Shown: positions 22,551 to 22,672 of the stretch, piece after piece
Numbering within the stretch: position 1 is the first letter of the stretch
Layout of the letters: each line of letters starts with the position of its first letter
NCBI GenBank assembly: GCA_050742975.1
Contig: JBOGDQ010000040.1
Coordinates: forward strand, 1 to 22,672
Origin: JBDTGE01 sp050742975
Lineage (GTDB): Bacteria; Actinomycetota; Actinomycetes; Mycobacteriales; Jatrophihabitantaceae
DNA: 22,672 bases
Reading direction: 5' to 3'
The notes under the pieces: generated by a model
What the model saw: only the letters and a program-made list of their open reading frames with translations
What the model was told of the DNA's origin: nothing
Databases searched by the model: none
Made by a program: the position numbers and the translations under genes

Positions 22551-22672
22551 ATGAGGACCGTCAGCTCGATCGTCGGCGGCAAGCCCGTCGTCGACGCACC
22601 GGGGGGCACGCTCGCCCTCCACAACCCGGCGAGGCTCGACGAGGTGGTCGCCGAGGTGAGCTTCGGCGACGC
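22551..22672 (+). CDS. Aldehyde dehydrogenase, N-terminal fragment (cut by window end)
   Basis: Only about 40 codons are visible. IVGGKPVVDAPGGTLALHNPARLDEVVAEVSFGDA is the usual N-terminal strand region of the NAD(P)+ aldehyde dehydrogenase superfamily (GG..V....GT....NPA..DEVV). ATG 22551 has AGGGAG 4 bases upstream. Directly after lat, the likely substrate is aminoadipate semialdehyde/piperideine-6-carboxylate, giving L-2-aminoadipate. This is inferred from position, because the catalytic Cys and Glu lie outside the window. Confidence 0.75.
   Translation, partial: MRTVSSIVGGKPVVDAPGGTLALHNPARLDEVVAEVSFGD

Overview
The window is about 70% GC and gene-dense. Genes overlap by 1-4 bases (ATGA, TGATG), GTG and TTG starts are frequent, and most stops are TGA. 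Together with the gene content (DUF6986 beside malate synthase, a lysine 6-aminotransferase beside an Lrp regulator, leaderless start sites), this points to a soil-type actinomycete. I cannot name the genus. No rRNA, tRNA, CRISPR, prophage or insertion sequence was recognised.

Layout. (1) 1-2439: the 3' three quarters of a malate synthase A reading frame interrupted by two in-frame TAG codons, then a coupled CitE-like DUF6986 protein. (2) 2582-7975: on the minus strand, a three-gene ABC-2 exporter (an ATPase and two paralogous permeases, one carrying a large extracellular DUF1349-like domain). Divergent from it is a histidine kinase/LuxR-type response regulator pair. The shared intergenic region carries four CGTCCCC half-sites. 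(3) 8228-15323: an operon hyi-glxR-gcl-glycerate kinase-allB-alc. (4) 15398-18517: a second operon uraD-uraH-uox-8-oxoguanine/guanine deaminase. (5) 18635-20457: small accessory genes on the minus strand (CsbD-like protein, truncated Phd/YefM antitoxin, conserved hypothetical, small ORF, AlkB-like dioxygenase). (6) 20585-22672: Lrp/AsnC regulator, L-lysine 6-aminotransferase, and the start of an aldehyde dehydrogenase, a lysine-to-aminoadipate module.

How the genes work together. Blocks 3 and 4 form a nearly complete purine salvage route: 8-oxoguanine or guanine to a 2-oxopurine, then urate to 5-hydroxyisourate, OHCU, S-allantoin, allantoate and ureidoglycolate. Glyoxylate is then carried by carboligase, tartronate semialdehyde reductase and glycerate kinase to 2-phosphoglycerate. 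Malate synthase would be the alternative glyoxylate exit. The ureidoglycolate-cleaving enzyme, xanthine dehydrogenase and the pathway regulator are not in the window. Both operon promoters carry the same TTCCGTAT-type operator, so they are probably one regulon under an IclR-type (AllR-like) regulator encoded elsewhere.

The most unusual signal is non-coding. A family of dispersed 48-bp palindromes (GATCTTNNTGC arms around exactly 26 bases) recurs at four gene borders. A 49-bp relative, an orphan arm and a different perfect 15-bp inverted repeat inside the 3' end of the glycerate kinase gene accompany them. Six genes also have a TANNNT-like -10 box 6-7 bases before the start codon, indicating leaderless mRNAs.
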